Shown one piece after another: positions 1-12,660 of a stretch of 64,000 nucleotides of DNA. Under the pieces are notes generated by a model that saw only the letters and a list, made by a program, of their open reading frames with translations, was not told the origin of the DNA and searched no databases. Numbering within the stretch: position 1 is the stretch's first letter; every line of letters starts with the position of its first letter. Source of the DNA: Tolypeutes matacus (lineage: Eukaryota; Chordata; Mammalia; Cingulata; Chlamyphoridae); the NCBI GenBank assembly GCA_026826555.1, contig JAKSZT010053883.1, positions 24,716,355 through 24,780,354 of the forward strand, written 5' to 3'. Both the position numbers and the translations under genes were made by a program.

Positions 1-1483
1 TAAACAAAAGCATCGCTTTACAAATCTGTATTCTAAGAGTCACACTCTAAAGAGTCTGCCATACCCATCACCCTATTTACTATACCCAAGCACCCAAACC
101 CTTAGCAAAACCAGACAATTCACTATTTACTCATCTGTAAAACTGAGCTAATATAAGCTACTTCACCAGTTGTCACAGTGATTAAATGAGACAAAATGCC
201 CAATACTTAATAGGCACGTATTCATATCCACTTCATTCATTATTCTTGTTAAGTTATTGAAATGTCTCCACACATTAATGCTTTCTTTCCCCACACTCAG
301 TAGAGGGCAAATTTTGATCGTTCTTTGTTCAAGTGGGAAAAGACCTAGTGGCTCTCTCTTATTCAGCATTTCATTTCCATAACCATTATATTAGAAGTAA
401 TTAGCATACTTGAATGTCAAATTTAATTTCCAAACCTTAAGTTTTCAAAATACAACCATTTTCTTCCTCCTGAATTCCCAGCCAAATCATCAATTCAGAG
501 AACCTTCTGTTCTCCATTCTCATCTACCCAGAAACTTCCCAAAAAAACACTGACCCAAGCCCATGATTTTTCAGTTCTCATTGAAAAAAAAATCTCCATA
601 AAGACTCCTAAAATTCCTTCATATCTCGACTTCCAGATCAGGGTCTCCTGATTCCTCTCCTACTCCTCTACTGACATTTTTTTTTTTTTTTTTGCCAGCC
701 TACACTGTATTTTAAAAAAAAGAACTCCAAATTTTAAAAAGTTAATGATCCAAAAGGAAATATAAATTATTTTATGAATTATAATGTATCAATTTTTTTC
801 AAGCAGATATTGAGTACTAAACTTCATAAAGCAGAGCAAAGCAGACATGGAAGACTGTGCAGTCTAGAATAAAAAGACTTAAGAAGCAAGCTTTGACAAC
901 ATTCTGGTCCAGCTCTTGTCCTTGAGATGGCATACTTGTCCTTGAATTACTGTCCCTTAACTACTCAGTATCTATAAAATAAATGCCCCTTACTCAAGCC
1001 AGTTTGACCAGTTTTCAATTGCTTGCAGACATGGTGGTATCCCTGAATTGGTATTTATTAAATCAAACTAGAACTTTTCAATTCAAAACTGGTCAACTCA
1101 GAGCTATATAGTACACTGGGAAAATTAAAATTCAACAAATCAAAAATTTTTTAATATTTTCAATAATAGGCATGCTTCAAAATACGTGCCTGGAAAGAGC
1201 AACTTCATAATTGCACCACCTCTGGCCAGAGAAAACTGTAGAAGAGTATTCCCCTGTATGGCTACACTCCTAGAACCTAGTGAGAAATTATTAATTAAGC
1301 CAAATCCTCTCTTAACATTTGGGCCAAATAGCTATGGTAAGAGAAAATGAAAGTTCCTAAAGACTTGGCAGCTGTGACTGTCATTTTGGATCAAATATAA
1401 CTTGATGAATAAGCAGAAGAAGGCTATCAACATAGAGAAGGAAAGAATGAGCTGAAAGAAGCAGAGTCAAAAGACTATGGAGG
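1..1483. other. PUM1 intron 2, no recognised feature
   Basis: AT-rich intronic DNA with short T and A runs (680-695, 2,050s outside). I see no coding potential above chance; the 68-codon minus-strand frame at 163-369 shows no recognised motif. Old unrecognisable repeats are likely. Confidence 0.5.
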
Positions 1484-1667
1484 GAGCAGAGATGGTTCAA
1501 GCCATTGGGCACCTCCCTTCAACATAGGAGGTCCCAGGTTTGGTTCCCGTGCCTCCAAAAAAAAGAAGGTGAGCACACAAAGAACAGACACAGAGCAGAC
1601 AGCAAGCACAAACAATGGGTGTGTGTGAGGGGTAATAAATAAAATACATCTTAAAAAAAAAATAAAA
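1484..1667 (+). mobile_element. tRNA-derived SINE, extended type
   Basis: A tRNA-like head (GATGGTTCAAGCCATTGGGC, then GGTCCCAGGTTTGGTTCCC as B box) is followed by a body with GAACAGACACAGAGCAGAC and an ATAAATAAAAT tail. Diverged from the other copies. Confidence 0.8.
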
Positions 1668-3503
1668 TAGTGGCAACACTAAATGCTACCAAGGGTGCAG
1701 AAAAACTGATTTACTCAAACATTGCTGATGAGAATGTAAAATGGTACAGCCACTCTGGAAACAATTTGGCAGTTTCTTATAAATTAAACAAGCAACTACC
1801 ATATTACCCAACAATTGCACTACTGGGCATTTATCCCAGAGAAATGTGCATATATTTCACAGAAAACATGTGCATGAATGTTCACAGCAACTTTTATTTT
1901 GTAATAGCCAAAAACTGTTATCAGCCCAGATGGGCTTCAACAGGTGAATGGTTAAACAAACTGTGTAGCACATCCACACCATGTAATGCTAATCAGCAGT
2001 AAAAAGAAACTATAAAACAACTTGGATGACTCTCCAATGAATTATGCTGAGGAAAAAAAAAAAAAAACTAATCTCCAGTTACATACCCATATAACTCCAC
2101 TTATATAATATTTTTAAAATAACAAAATTGTTGAAATGGAAGCCTAAATTAATAGTTTTCAGGGATTAAGGACATGGGGGAGAAAGAGAGAAGGGAGAGT
2201 AAACTGGTTCAGTTATAAAAGGGCAACACAATGGCATTTGTTATTTTGGAACTGTTCAGTATCTCTCTATAGTGGTGGATACACCAACCTACAGATGATA
2301 AAATTGTATTGAATTTAGCATGTGTGCACACACACAAATGAGTACATGTGAAACTAGAGAAAGTCTGAGTTAAGATTGGGTGGATTGTATCAGTATTGAT
2401 ATCCTCCTAGTTATGATACTCTACTATAGTTTTGCAAAATGTTACCATTTGAATATACTGGGCAAAGTATATAAGAGATCTCTCTGAATTATTTCTTACA
2501 GCTGCATGTGAAGTAACAATTATCTAAATCTACATTTCAATTTTAAAAATGGTGATTGTTATTGCTCAATGACTGAAGTTTTGGTTTTGGTTGATGAAAA
2601 AGTTTTAGTAATGGAAGGTGGTGACGATAGCAAACACTGTAAAAGTAATCAATGTCACTGAATTGTACACTTAAAAATGGTTAAAATGGTAAATCTTATA
2701 TTTGTTACCACAATTTAAAATAATGACAGGCAAGATGGTGGTGAGGGTAGCACAACATTGAGAACACAATTAACAGCACTGAATTATATATTTGAATGTG
2801 GTTAAAACGGGAAATTTTAAGTTGTATATTAGTAGAATTAAAAAAAAAAAGGCTATACAACACAAACAGGGAACCCTAATGTAAGCTATGGACTATAGTT
2901 AAAAGTACAATTATAATAATATTCTTTTATCAATTGTTACAAATGTATCACACTAATGCAAGGTGTTTCATAATATGTGGGTATAGCAGTTTGACAGTGT
3001 TTATGAACTCCAAAAATAGATATTGGATTGTGTTTGTAAACTGGTCTGTCCCTCCAGGCATATTACATTATATCTGATTCAGAAGTTTCACTTTTATCTT
3101 GGTGGGCTGGGACTCAAAGAAAAAAGACAGAGTTGGGAATTTTTGAGCTGGAGCCCAGGAAGGAAACACACAGAGATGCAGATACAGCAGACATGAGCTG
3201 GCCTTGTGGAGAGAGCAAAGCAGCTGAGCCCAGAGGGAATCAAGTCCCGGGAAGAGAGGAACCCAGGAAGGCTGAACCCTTGCAGACATTAAGCAGCCAC
3301 TTTGCTCCAACACGTGGCAACTGACTTTGGTGAGGGAAGTAACTTACGCTTTATGGCCTAGTAACTGTAAGCTTCTTAAATACCCTTTATAAAAGCCAAC
3401 CAATTTCTGGTATTTTGCATCAGCACCCCTTTGAGTGACTAATACAGGGGGTATATGGTAACTCTACATTCTGCATGATTTTTCTGTAAACCTACAACTT
3501 CTC

Positions 3504-3539
<36 letters not shown>

Positions 3540-3540
3540 A
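1668..3540 (+). mobile_element. L1 3' region, interrupted by an LTR-like element
   Basis: Translated pieces YYPTIALLGIYPREMC and TGEWLNKLCSTSTPC are the C-terminal end of L1 ORF2 (110-codon frame to 2,002). The 3' UTR follows, with more than one CACTGAATTGTACACTT-type segment (2,655 and 2,775), suggesting two joined 3' ends. An LTR-like element splits it at 2,982-3,446, and it closes with a poly(A) at 3,509-3,536. Confidence 0.85.
2982..3446 (+). mobile_element. Xenarthran LTR-like element, copy 1
   Basis: Begins TATAGCAGTTTGACAG and ends GAGTGACTAATACA. Internal marks shared with copies at 45.4 and 52.1 kb include GTAAACTGGTCTGTCCC, CCAACACGTGGCAA and GGTGAGGGAAGTAACTTACG. Flanked by GTGGG and GGGGG, a likely 5-bp target duplication. 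TG...CA-like ends and an A/T-rich poly(A) signal zone near the 3' end in related copies favour a solo LTR of MaLR type; a DNA element is the alternative. Confidence 0.7.
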
Positions 3541-3955
3541 AAATTGACAGGCAAGAAAATCTCAAAAAAAAGGATGAATTCTATTAAGTTACAACGTAAA
3601 AATGATAATTCCTGAGCAGAAAAAAAAACTAAAATAAATAAATACAGATCCAAAGGAGATTCAAGCATGCAGATCAAAATGCCCTTATAGTAAGTAAAAT
3701 TCACATCCTGACCAAACTTTCCTAGAAGACTGGAGAATTCCATAATATCCCAGCCGGGGGAAATAAAACACAACACACATGTCAAAGGCACTGAAATAAG
3801 ACACTACATGTCAAAAACAGTAAAATAAGAATCTACAGTTTATGGACCAAAGATTTTATGTCCTGCCCCAATGTCTTTCATTCATAAAAGCTACAGAAAG
3901 ACAAGATATAAATGAAGTAATATAATATGCTACCCATATGCTCTCTTTCAAATAA
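3541..3955. other. Intronic sequence, nothing specific
   Basis: AT-rich DNA after an L1 tail. The 99-codon minus-strand frame at 3,492-3,791 is mostly the complement of the poly(A) and shows no motif. Confidence 0.4.
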
Positions 3956-4640
3956 TTACTGTACTACTGAGCACCCTAGCAAACCAAGAGAATGAAAATT
4001 AAACACACAAAATGGATAAACAAACTGTTGCACAACCACATAATGGAATGCTAATCAGCAATAAGAAGGACCAATCTAATGTTAGACATAAAATAGAATC
4101 TAAAGTGAAATTAGGGAAGCGGCTGTGGCTCAATCAGTAGGGCTCCCGTTTGCCATATGGGAGGCCCCGGGTTCGGTTCCGGGGGCCTCCTGGTGAGGGC
4201 GGGCCCGCCCGCATGGCGTGGTTGGCTGACCCAGCGAGCACAGGCAGCAAGGGGGGGATAAATGAATAAATAAATAAATAAATCTTAAAAAAAATAAAAA
4301 TAAAAATAAAAAATAAAGTGAAATTATACTCAGTTAAAGAAACATAGTATATGATTCGATTTATATGACGTTTGGAGAAGGGCAAAACTACAAGGAGAGG
4401 AAACAGATTAATGGTTACCAGTGGCTGGGGGCTAGGGGTAAGAGTTGACTACAAAGTGACACCAGGGAATTTTGGGGTAATGGAACTGAGTGTTGTGGTG
4501 ATTACAAGACTATGTGCATTTGTAGAAACCTGCAAAATGCTGTTTAAACTGGTAAATTTTACTCTATGTAAATTATATCTTAATGAAAATGGGAGACAAA
4601 TAAGTACACAATGGGTGGTTATAGCATTATAGAAGGGATA
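3956..4640 (+). mobile_element. L1 3' end, split by a DAS-SINE
   Basis: ACAACCACATAATGGAATGC and GCTAATCAGCAATAAG correspond to the ORF2 end, and the part after the SINE (GGTTACCAGTGGCTGGGG) is the 3' UTR. The two halves join without loss once the SINE at 4,114-4,313 and one copy of its duplication are removed. Confidence 0.85.
4114..4313 (+). mobile_element. DAS-type tRNA SINE, copy A1
   Basis: Head GGGAAGCGGCTGTGGCTCAA (A box TGGCTCAATCAGTAGG), B box GGTTCGGTTCC, then a GC-rich body GGCGGGCCCGCCCGCATGGC and an (ATAA)n tail. Perfect 13-bp duplication TAAAGTGAAATTA at 4,101-4,113 and 4,314-4,326. Confidence 0.95.
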
Positions 4641-4679
4641 TTTTACCTATCCTAAGAATGTAAGTGAAAAGAACAAATC

Positions 4680-5750
4680 AAACTATATTCATAAGCAAAA
4701 AATATTCACTATAGCACCACCTACAACAGCAAAAATTTAGAAACCTAAATGATCAATAAGAAATATTATAAAAATTAAGACCATTAAAAGGAATGGAATA
4801 TTATATATCCTTAAATTGTTTAGAAAAATTTTCTACATCATAAGAAAACATTTTGATATAATAGACCAAAAAGATAGAAAACTGTACTCCCAGAAATGTT
4901 TTTCATTTTTATCTCAACTTGTTCCACAAAGGATTTAGAATGACTTACAAAATCAAATAACATCAACTAATGAGAAAATTAAAACAAACAGAAAATAAGA
5001 AGAACAACCTAGTGTATAAAATGTATGCAATTGGGAAGCGGCTGTGGCTCAATCAGTGGGGCTCCCGTTTACCATATGGGAGGCCCCAGGTTCGGTTCCC
5101 GGGGCCTCCTGGTGGGGGCGGGCCCGCCCGCGCGGCGTGGTTGGCTGACCCGGCGAGCACAAGCAGCAAGGGGGGGATAAATGAATAAATAAATAAAATC
5201 TTTAAAAAAAAAAAAAAATGTATGCAATTAAGTCCTATACAATTGCTGGAAATGAGCCATAAATTTAGCTCTAACCTCTCCAATGGTTAGCCAAAAGAAT
5301 GATATAATCAGTAAAAAAAAAAAAAAAAAAACAAATTGCCCAAAAAATTAAAAAAAAAAAAAAAAAAAAAAAACAGCTGAAAAGATACTTATCCCTGTTA
5401 GAACAAAAGAGAAGACTTTCTCATCTATAAATACGTTATCAATTATTTAACACTTTTTAAAGCTTAGGGGAAAAAAAACACTAGATAGTCTCATTCCAAA
5501 ATGTAAATAGATCCCTATAGAAGTTTAAATTATAAGTAGTGGTTAGTTCATTTGTTTCCAGGTTATTTCTTGGGTAACTTTATTTTTTGTAAATTTCTAT
5601 ACTTTCCAAAATGTTTCTATGAGCATTATTGCTTTTAGAATTCTAAAATTTTTTGTAGTGATGAATGCACAATACTGTGATTATACTAAAAGCCATTGAT
5701 TATACATTTTTTGTATGATATGTGAATATATCTCAATAAAACTGCTTTAA
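4680..5750 (+). mobile_element. Old L1 3' fragments, split by a DAS-SINE
   Basis: Degraded L1 3' sequence (AACAGCAAAAATTTAGAAACC, GAATGGAATATTATATATCC). Ends with GTGATGAATGCACAATACTG and TATATCTCAATAAAACTGC, a 3' end also present at 7,880 and 15,600. Boundaries are approximate; the A-runs at 5,312-5,373 may mark a separate tail. Confidence 0.65.
5033..5216 (+). mobile_element. DAS-type tRNA SINE, copy A2
   Basis: Same structure as A1, B box GGTTCGGTTCC and (ATAA)n tail. Duplication AATGTATGCAATT at 5,020-5,032 and 5,217-5,229, perfect over 13 bp. Confidence 0.95.
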
Positions 5751-6714
5751 CAAAAAAGAATTCAAAAATACCTAAGAGCCATTATTTTTAATGGGGGGGG
5801 GACATTTTATTTTATTTTAAAATCCAATTTCAAACATTGTTCCATGGTATCTGCAGTCTCCAAATTTAAAACCTAATAAATTTCCAATACTTAAAAGTCT
5901 CTTTCAGCCCCAAAAGGGCCCTACTACATGGCCTCGCAATACAAACCAAAGGGTAAAACTAAAGGTAGTAACTATTCTCAAAAAGGAGCAAATTAAAGTT
6001 TACGTTTGCAAAGCAGTCATGTGGAATCCTGTAAAGAATTAAACTAGCCACACAAATTAATATATAACAGTGCCTAAAAGATTATTAAACTCTGCCCCTT
6101 CTATTAGATCCTATCATTTGGTTAAGAATCACTATTTCTATTTGTTAGAATACACAGAATGAAATTAGACCATGGAAAGTCTTTACTTCATTTATAATGA
6201 GAAAAGAAAAAAAAAAAGTACCCCAATTGGGGAAGTGATTCTACACTCAGAGTGTTTCTCCTTGTTTTGTTTGTTTCTACCTATCTGCAAAGATGGTTGG
6301 TATATTTTTAGATATAAAGAAATAAATTGTGGTGCAGCAACAAAATTAAACTATATTAATAATCTAAAATTTCTCAGAGAAAATTTCCCAAGGTGAAGAG
6401 TCCATTATTACTGTTAGGATACAACCAGTTGGCATAGGAAATTGGAGCTTCCTCTATTCAACAGGTCTTCAGCCAGGAGACCTAGAAAATGTCTTCCTAT
6501 ATTCAACAGCCTTGACACCAACCCCTACCCCTTTGTTTCAACATTCTATTGTTTGTAGTATGTAAAGGAATAAGGAATTCTCAACAGTAAGTCTATACAG
6601 ATAAATCATGACAACATAATTAAGAGGGCAGTTACTGACTGCATCAAATACCTCATTCTGGATGTTATGATTCCGAAAGAACGTAATTCATAAATACTGG
6701 GAGAAGTATTAAGG
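5751..6714. other. Intronic sequence, no feature recognised
   Basis: AT-rich, no SINE head, L1 motif or conserved reading frame that I recognise. The 74-codon frame at 6,172-6,396 has no known motif. Confidence 0.45.
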
Positions 6715-8175
6715 AGAGTTCAGAAATCAACCCTCATTTCTATGGCCAAAATGATTTTTGACAAGGGTCCCAAGTCTACTCAATTGGGAAATTATAATAG
6801 TCTCTTCAATGGATAGTGAAGGGAAAACTGGATGTCTATATGCAAAAGAATGAAGGTAGACCCCTACCTCAACACCATCTACAAAAATCAATTCAAAATG
6901 GATCAAAAACCTAAATATAAGAACCAAAATTATAAAATCCCTAGAAGAAAATATAGAAAAGCATCTTCAAGACCTTGTGTTAGGCAATGGTGACTTTGAC
7001 TTTACACCAAAAGCATGAGCAACAAAAGAAAAAATACATAAATGGAAATTTTAAACTTCTATGCTACAAAGGACTTCACCATGAAAGAAGACCACCTAGA
7101 GAATGGAAGAAAATACTTGGAAACCACATCTCTGATAAACAAATGGCCAAAAATCACATGAAAAGATGCTCAGCAGTGACACAAATAGATGTCTGCACAC
7201 TGATGTTCACAGCAACATTCACGATAGCCAAAAGGTGGAAACAACCCAGGTGTCCATCAACTGATGAATGGACAAATTCCGAAGTATACATACGGTGGAA
7301 TATTATGCAGCGATAAGAAGACATGAAGTCATGAAACATATGACAACGTGGGTGAACCTGGAGGACATTATGTTGCGTGAAGCAAGCCAGAAACAAGAGT
7401 AAAAATACTGCCCTATTAAAAACTAAACATATTATGTGAAATATGAATATGGGTAGAATTGCATATATAAGACTGTTTTTCCTTGAAGCTAAACAAATAG
7501 TTAGTACTACACAATGTTAATATCATTCCCTCACAATGTTTTTGTTTGTTTGTTTGTTTCTTTTTTAATTTTTACCAGGAGGTCCTGGGGATTGAACCCA
7601 GGTCCCTCCATATGGGAGACAGACGCCCAACCATTTGAGCCACATCCACCCCTACAATGTTAATATCAGACAAAAAAAAAAAAACAACACATTATACTAA
7701 GCAAAGGAGACCAGATACAGAATACTTACTACATAATTGTATGATTCCATTTATATAAAATGTAAATATAAATCAATTCACAAAGATGAAAGGAGATGAG
7801 TTGTTATGCAGGTCTACGGAAGGAATGCTTAGGGGTTTGCAGTCTTTCTTTCTGGAGTAATGTAATTGTTGTAAAATTTTTAAGATGGTGAATGTACAAC
7901 ATTGTGATTATACTAAAAGCCATTGATGATACACTTTTGGATAGAATAGCAGAAACAGAAGCTATGTACAGTGGGAGAAGCATAGAGAGATTGAGAGGTG
8001 AGGAATTTTCTTGTTTGTCTGTTTTGTTTATTGCTGAAATAATGAAAATGCTCTAATAATGAAGTGATGAATAAACAACTATGTGATTATAGCAAATACC
8101 ATTGGTTGTATACCTTGGATGAATTGCATGCTTTATTATTGTGCATCAATAAAATTGATTAAAAAAAAAAAAAAA
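6715..8175 (+). mobile_element. L1 ORF2 end and 3' UTR
   Basis: Contains ACCTAAATATAAGAACCAAA, CATCTTCAAGACCTTGTGTT and GGTGTCCATCAACTGATGAA, the ORF2 C-terminal region, with many stops and a short internal deletion near 7,160 (LKMRCSAV joins to the DVCTLMFTAT region). The 3' UTR runs to an A-tail at 8,160-8,176. An inverted SINE lies at 7,535-7,653. Confidence 0.85.
7540..7653 (-). mobile_element. tRNA SINE monomer (minus)
   Basis: On the minus strand: GGGGTGGATGTGGCTCAAAT head, B box GGGTTCAATCCCC. The flanks both carry ACAATGTT, and ACAATGTTAATATCA also occurs at 7,511-7,525 and 7,654-7,668, so the exact duplication is ambiguous. Confidence 0.9.
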
Positions 8176-9243
8176 AGATGCTCAACTATTTCATCTCACT
8201 AGAATGACTACTATTAAACAAGGTCTCAAACAAATATTTGTATACCATGTTCATAACAGCCAAAACAACCCAAGAATCCATAAAGAAATGAATGGATAAA
8301 CAAACTGGGGTACACACACACAATGGAATATTCTTCAGCCACAAGAAAGAATTAAGTTATAAGACATACTGCAACTTAGAACCTTAAAACATTTTACTCA
8401 GGAAATAGTGAGGAATATAAGAACAAAAATTATATGATGTCACTTATTAGAGATATCCAGAAATAGCCAATCCACAGAGATAGAAAGATGATTAGATGTT
8501 ACAGGGGTGGGGATTGTTTCTTTGTAAAAATAAAATGAAAAAAAAAAAAGAAAAGAAAAAAAAATCTATCACTAGGGTAAGAAGAGATGACATAGCCATA
8601 AAAATAAGTCAAAAAACCCATCTGGGAAGCGGCTGTGGCTCAATCAGTGGGGCTCCTGTCTACCATATGGGAGGCCCCGGGTTCGGTTACCGGGGCCTCC
8701 TGGTGAAGGCAAAGCCCGCCCGCACGGCGTGGTTAGCTGACCCAGCGAGCGCAAGCAGCAAGGGGGGGATAAATGAATAAATAAATAAAATCTTTAAAAA
8801 AAAAACAAAAAAAAAAAAACCATCTTTGTATACAAAAGACAATTTATTATAAGGAAGGTCTATAGTACTAGGATCGCTGGTTACCATTTTGAGAAAAATT
8901 AAGTTACATCTTTTCTTCCTACCAGTACAATACACAGATATAAAACTCCAGATGGATTAAAGATGAAAATATAAAAATAGAACCATAAAAATTATTACAA
9001 GAAACACAGGAGTTTGAGCGAGGAATGGCCCAAGATCACAAAGTGAAAGCAGCCAAAAGCAAAAGAACAAAACTTTTAACTAAATGTATTTTAAAATCCT
9101 GTGTACTGTAAAACACACAAGGTTAAAAGCCATATAAAAGTAGTCTTATAAATTTAGTTAACTACTTAATATGGTTAAATAAGTGAATATTCTTATTCTT
9201 ATGAAATATACATGGAAGTATTAAGCTTTAAAGGAGCATGATG
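8176..9243 (+). mobile_element. L1 fragments, split by a DAS-SINE
   Basis: A second ORF2 end/3' region follows the previous tail (CATGTTCATAACAGCCAAAA, AATGGATAAACAAACTGGGG). From 8,940 another fragment shows ACTCCAGATGGATTAAAGAT, an earlier ORF2 segment, so at least two copies are joined. The last piece continues past the insertion at 9,244-10,128. Confidence 0.75.
8624..8813 (+). mobile_element. DAS-type tRNA SINE, copy A3
   Basis: Head and body as A1, with a changed B box (GGTTCGGTTACC). Flanks AAAAACCCATCT and AAAAACCATCT form an imperfect duplication. Confidence 0.93.
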
Positions 9244-10128
9244 ATGCGAATATTCTTGCTGTCCTGATTTTGTGATAATCAGGGTAGGCTAAACATTCGC
9301 TACATTAGAAACCTTGCATGTGTCCCCAGACCTACTTTTTCTCCCTAGGTCTGGTTTTTAGAATGCTGGTGATAAACTAAGCCTGATTTATTATATGACC
9401 ATCCTGTATAGGAAAAGACTAACTTTGGGTATCTTCGGTCAACCTTAAGAGATATAGCAGGGGGACGGATGTGGCTCGGGTGGTTGGGCGTCCATCTCCC
9501 ATATGGAGGGACCTGGGTTCGACCCGTGGGACCTCCCGTAAAAATAAAAAAAGAAAAATATAGAAGGCGCGTGGGTCAGCGGGTGCGCCGCCAGGCCCCG
9601 CAAGCCACACAGCAAGATGATGACGTAACAGGAGAGTGACACAAGGGGAAGCCAAGACAAGACGCCGAAAAACCAGGAACTAAGGTGGTGCAGGCAGTAG
9701 GACACCTTCCTCCCACATCGGAGATTCTGAGGATCGAATCCCAGTGAAGACAGGAGAAGAATGAGAAGAGAGGGCAGGAAATGAACACAGAGAGTTGCCC
9801 AGCGAATGGACACAGAAACAGCAAAAACGGGGGGGTGGGGGGGAAGGGAGGGGGTGGAGAGTGGATAAAAATAAATAAATAAATAAATCCCTAAAAAAAT
9901 GTATAGGGGAGGAAGATACAGACTACAGTTAGTAATAATACTTTGACGATGCTCTTTCATGATTTAGCAAATGTTTCACAACAATGCAGGATGTTTGTGG
10001 GAGAGGTGACAAGTGGGAGCCCTGTATGATGTTATGCATGTTTGTTTTGTAAGATGATGATGTTTACTGAACACTTATAGTTTATGTATGTTCATGTATG
10101 AATAATTCAATAAATTGTTTAGGGAAAA
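9244..10128 (+). mobile_element. L1 3' end inserted in an older L1
   Basis: Bounded by a perfect 14-bp duplication, AAAGGAGCATGATG, at 9,230-9,243 and 10,129-10,142. The right part has CTTTCATGATTTAGCAAATG and ATTCAATAAATTGTTTAGGG with a short A-run, like the L1 tail at 46,440-46,560. The left 215 bp are unassigned. A composite SINE sits inside. Confidence 0.75.
9460..9899 (+). mobile_element. Composite dimeric tRNA SINE, copy B1
   Basis: Two tRNA-like units in one element. Unit one has GACGGATGTGGCTCGGGTGG with B box GGTTCGACCCGT. The second unit starts around AACCAGGAACTAAGGTGGTG and has CCCACATCGGAGATTCTGAGG then a weak B box, GATCGAATCCC. The tail is (ATAA)n. Four related copies are at 34.9, 38.1, 42.6 and 57.0 kb. 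Confidence 0.9.
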
Positions 10129-10336
10129 AAAGGAGCATGATGTATGCAACATGCCCTCAAATGTTTAGAAAACAGATACATATAGATAGAATGACAAAAC
10201 AAATATGGTAAATCATTAAGAGTCAGTAAATCTGGGTATCTGAGTAGGGGAGATACTGGAATTCTCTGATTTTGTTTGTACTACTTTACAACTTTCCTCC
10301 AAGTCAGAAATTATTTCAAAGTTAACTTTTTTACAA
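10129..10336 (+). mobile_element. Right half of the older L1 3' UTR
   Basis: ATGCCCTCAAATGTTTAGAA and GTAAATCTGGGTATCTGAGT continue the fragment left of 9,244. The same sequence occurs uninterrupted at 51,770-52,060. Confidence 0.75.
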
Positions 10337-12660
10337 GATTGAAAATTACAGACCAATCTCTCTCATGAACATAGATGCAAAAATTCTCAACAAAATACTT
10401 GCAAATCGAATCCAACAGCATATCAAAAGACTTATACATCACGGCCAAGTGGGATTTATTCCTGGCATGCAAGGCTGGTTCAACATAAGAAAATCAATCA
10501 ATGTAATACACCACATTAACAAATTGAAGGGAAAAAAACCAAATGATCATCTCAATAGATGCAGAAAAGGCATTCGACAAAATCCAACATCCTTTTTTGA
10601 TAAAAATACTTCAAAAGATAGGAATAAAAGGAAAACTCCTCAATATGATAAAAGGCATATATGAAAAACCCACAGCCAACATCATACTCAATGGGGAAAG
10701 GTTGAAAGCTTCCCCCCTAAGATCAGGAACAAGACAAGGATGCCCACTGTCACCATTGTTATTCAACATTGTACTAGAAGTTCTAGCGAGGGCAATTAGA
10801 CAAGACAAAAAAATTAAAGGCGTCCAAATAGGAAAAGAGGAAGTAAAACTCTCACTGTTTGTGGATGACATCATCCTGTATTTAGAAAAACCTGAAGTAT
10901 CCACAACAAAGCTACTTGAACTAATAAATGAGTTCAGCAAAGTGGCAGGATACAAGATCAACACGCAAAAATCAGTAATGTTTTGTACACTAGTATTGAA
11001 CAATCTGAGGAGGAAATCAGGAGGAAAATTCCATTTTCAATAGCAACAAAAAGACTCAAATACCTAAGAGTTAATTTAACCAAGGAAGTACAGGACCTAT
11101 ATGCAGAAAACTACAAAACAATGCTAAAAGAAATTTAAAAAGACCTAAACAAATGGAAAGACATTCCGTGTTCATGGATTGGAAGAATAAATATTGTGAA
11201 GATGTCAATCTTGCCCAAACTGATCTATAGAGTCAATGCAATACGAATCAAAATCCCAACATCTTACTTTACAGAATTAGAGAAGGCAATTACCAAATTC
11301 ATCTGGAAGGGTAAGTGCACCCAAATAGCCAAAAGCATTCTAAAAAAGAAGAGCAATGTGGGAGGAATTTCGCTGCCTGACCTTGAAACATATTACAAAG
11401 CTACAGTGGTCAAAACAGCATGGTACTGGCATAAAGACAGACATATCGATCAGTGGAATAGAACTGAGAATCCAGAAATAAACCCTCACCTATACAGTCA
11501 ACTGGTTTTTGACAAACCTACCAAGCCCACGCTGATGGGAAAACACAGTCTCTTCAACAAATGGCGTTGGGAGAACTGGATATCTATAACCAAAAGAATG
11601 AAAGAGGACCCCTATCTCACCCCCTATACAAGAATCAACTCAAAATGGATCAAAGATCTAAATATAAAAGCCAGGACCATAAAACTACTAGAAGAAAATG
11701 TAGGGAAACATCTTCAAGACCTTGTAGTAGGTGGTGGTTTCTTGGACCTCACACCCAAAGCACGTGCAACAAAAGAAAAAGTAGATAAATGGGACCTCCT
11801 CAAAATTAAACACTTTTGCACCTCACAGGAATTTGTCAGAAGGGTGAAAAGGCAGCCAACTCAATGGGAAAAAATATTTGGAAATCACATATCTGATAAG
11901 GGTTTAATATCCAGGATATATAAAGAGATGTTACAATTCAACAACAAAAAGACAAATGACCCAATTAAAAAATGGGCCAAAGACTTGAATAGACATTTCT
12001 CCAAAGAAGAAATACAACTGGCAAAAAAACACATGAAGAAATGCTCAACATCACTCATGATTAGGGAAATGCAAATCAAAACTACAATGAGATATCATTT
12101 CACACCTATCAGAATGGCCACTATTAAAAAGACAGAGAACTACAAGTATTGGAGAGGATGTGGAGAGATAGGAACACTTCTTCACTGTTGGTGGGAATGC
12201 AGGATGGTACAACCACTATGGAGGACTGTTTGGCAGTTCCTAAAGAAGTTGAATATAGACTTGCCATGTGACCCTGCAATACCACTACTGGGTATATACC
12301 CAGAAGAACTGAGAGCAATGACATGAACAGACATCTGCACACCATGTTCATAGCCACATTATTCACCATTGCCAAAAGTTGGAAACAACCCAGGTGTCCA
12401 TCAACAGATGAATGGATAAGCAAACTGTGGTCTATTCACACGATGGAATATTATGCAGCTGTAAGAAGAAATGAAGTCATAAAGTATATGGCAACATGGA
12501 TGAACCTTGAGGACATTATGTTGAGTGAAGCAAGCCAGACACAAAAGGACAAATACTGTATGAATGCATTACTATGAACCAAATATATTGTGTAATATAT
12601 TGTTTGAATCACACACACACAAAAAAACAAAAAAACAAAAAACAAAACAACAAAAAAAAT
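10337..12660 (+). mobile_element. L1 with ORF2 reverse transcriptase and C-terminal region
   Basis: A 5'-truncated L1 beginning inside ORF2. The reading passes [19 protein letters not shown], then [32 protein letters not shown] and [14 protein letters not shown], all standard RT motifs. The catalytic Asp pair is kept as FVDD where mammalian L1s usually have FADD. A shift in an A-run near 10,537, a stop at 11,041 and a further shift near 12,325 break it. The C-terminal part (11,196-12,577) is long and well preserved, ending with the PRCPSTDEWISKLW region. It is the youngest-looking long L1 here, but cannot encode an active protein. Endonuclease and ORF1 are absent. Confidence 0.95.

Noticed and set aside
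9445..9960. 171-codon minus-strand open frame, and the 144-272-codon frames at 42,226-43,044
   Set aside because: They are the reverse complement of composite SINEs; the same peptide pieces (for example SWFFGVLSWLPL-like) recur at every B copy.
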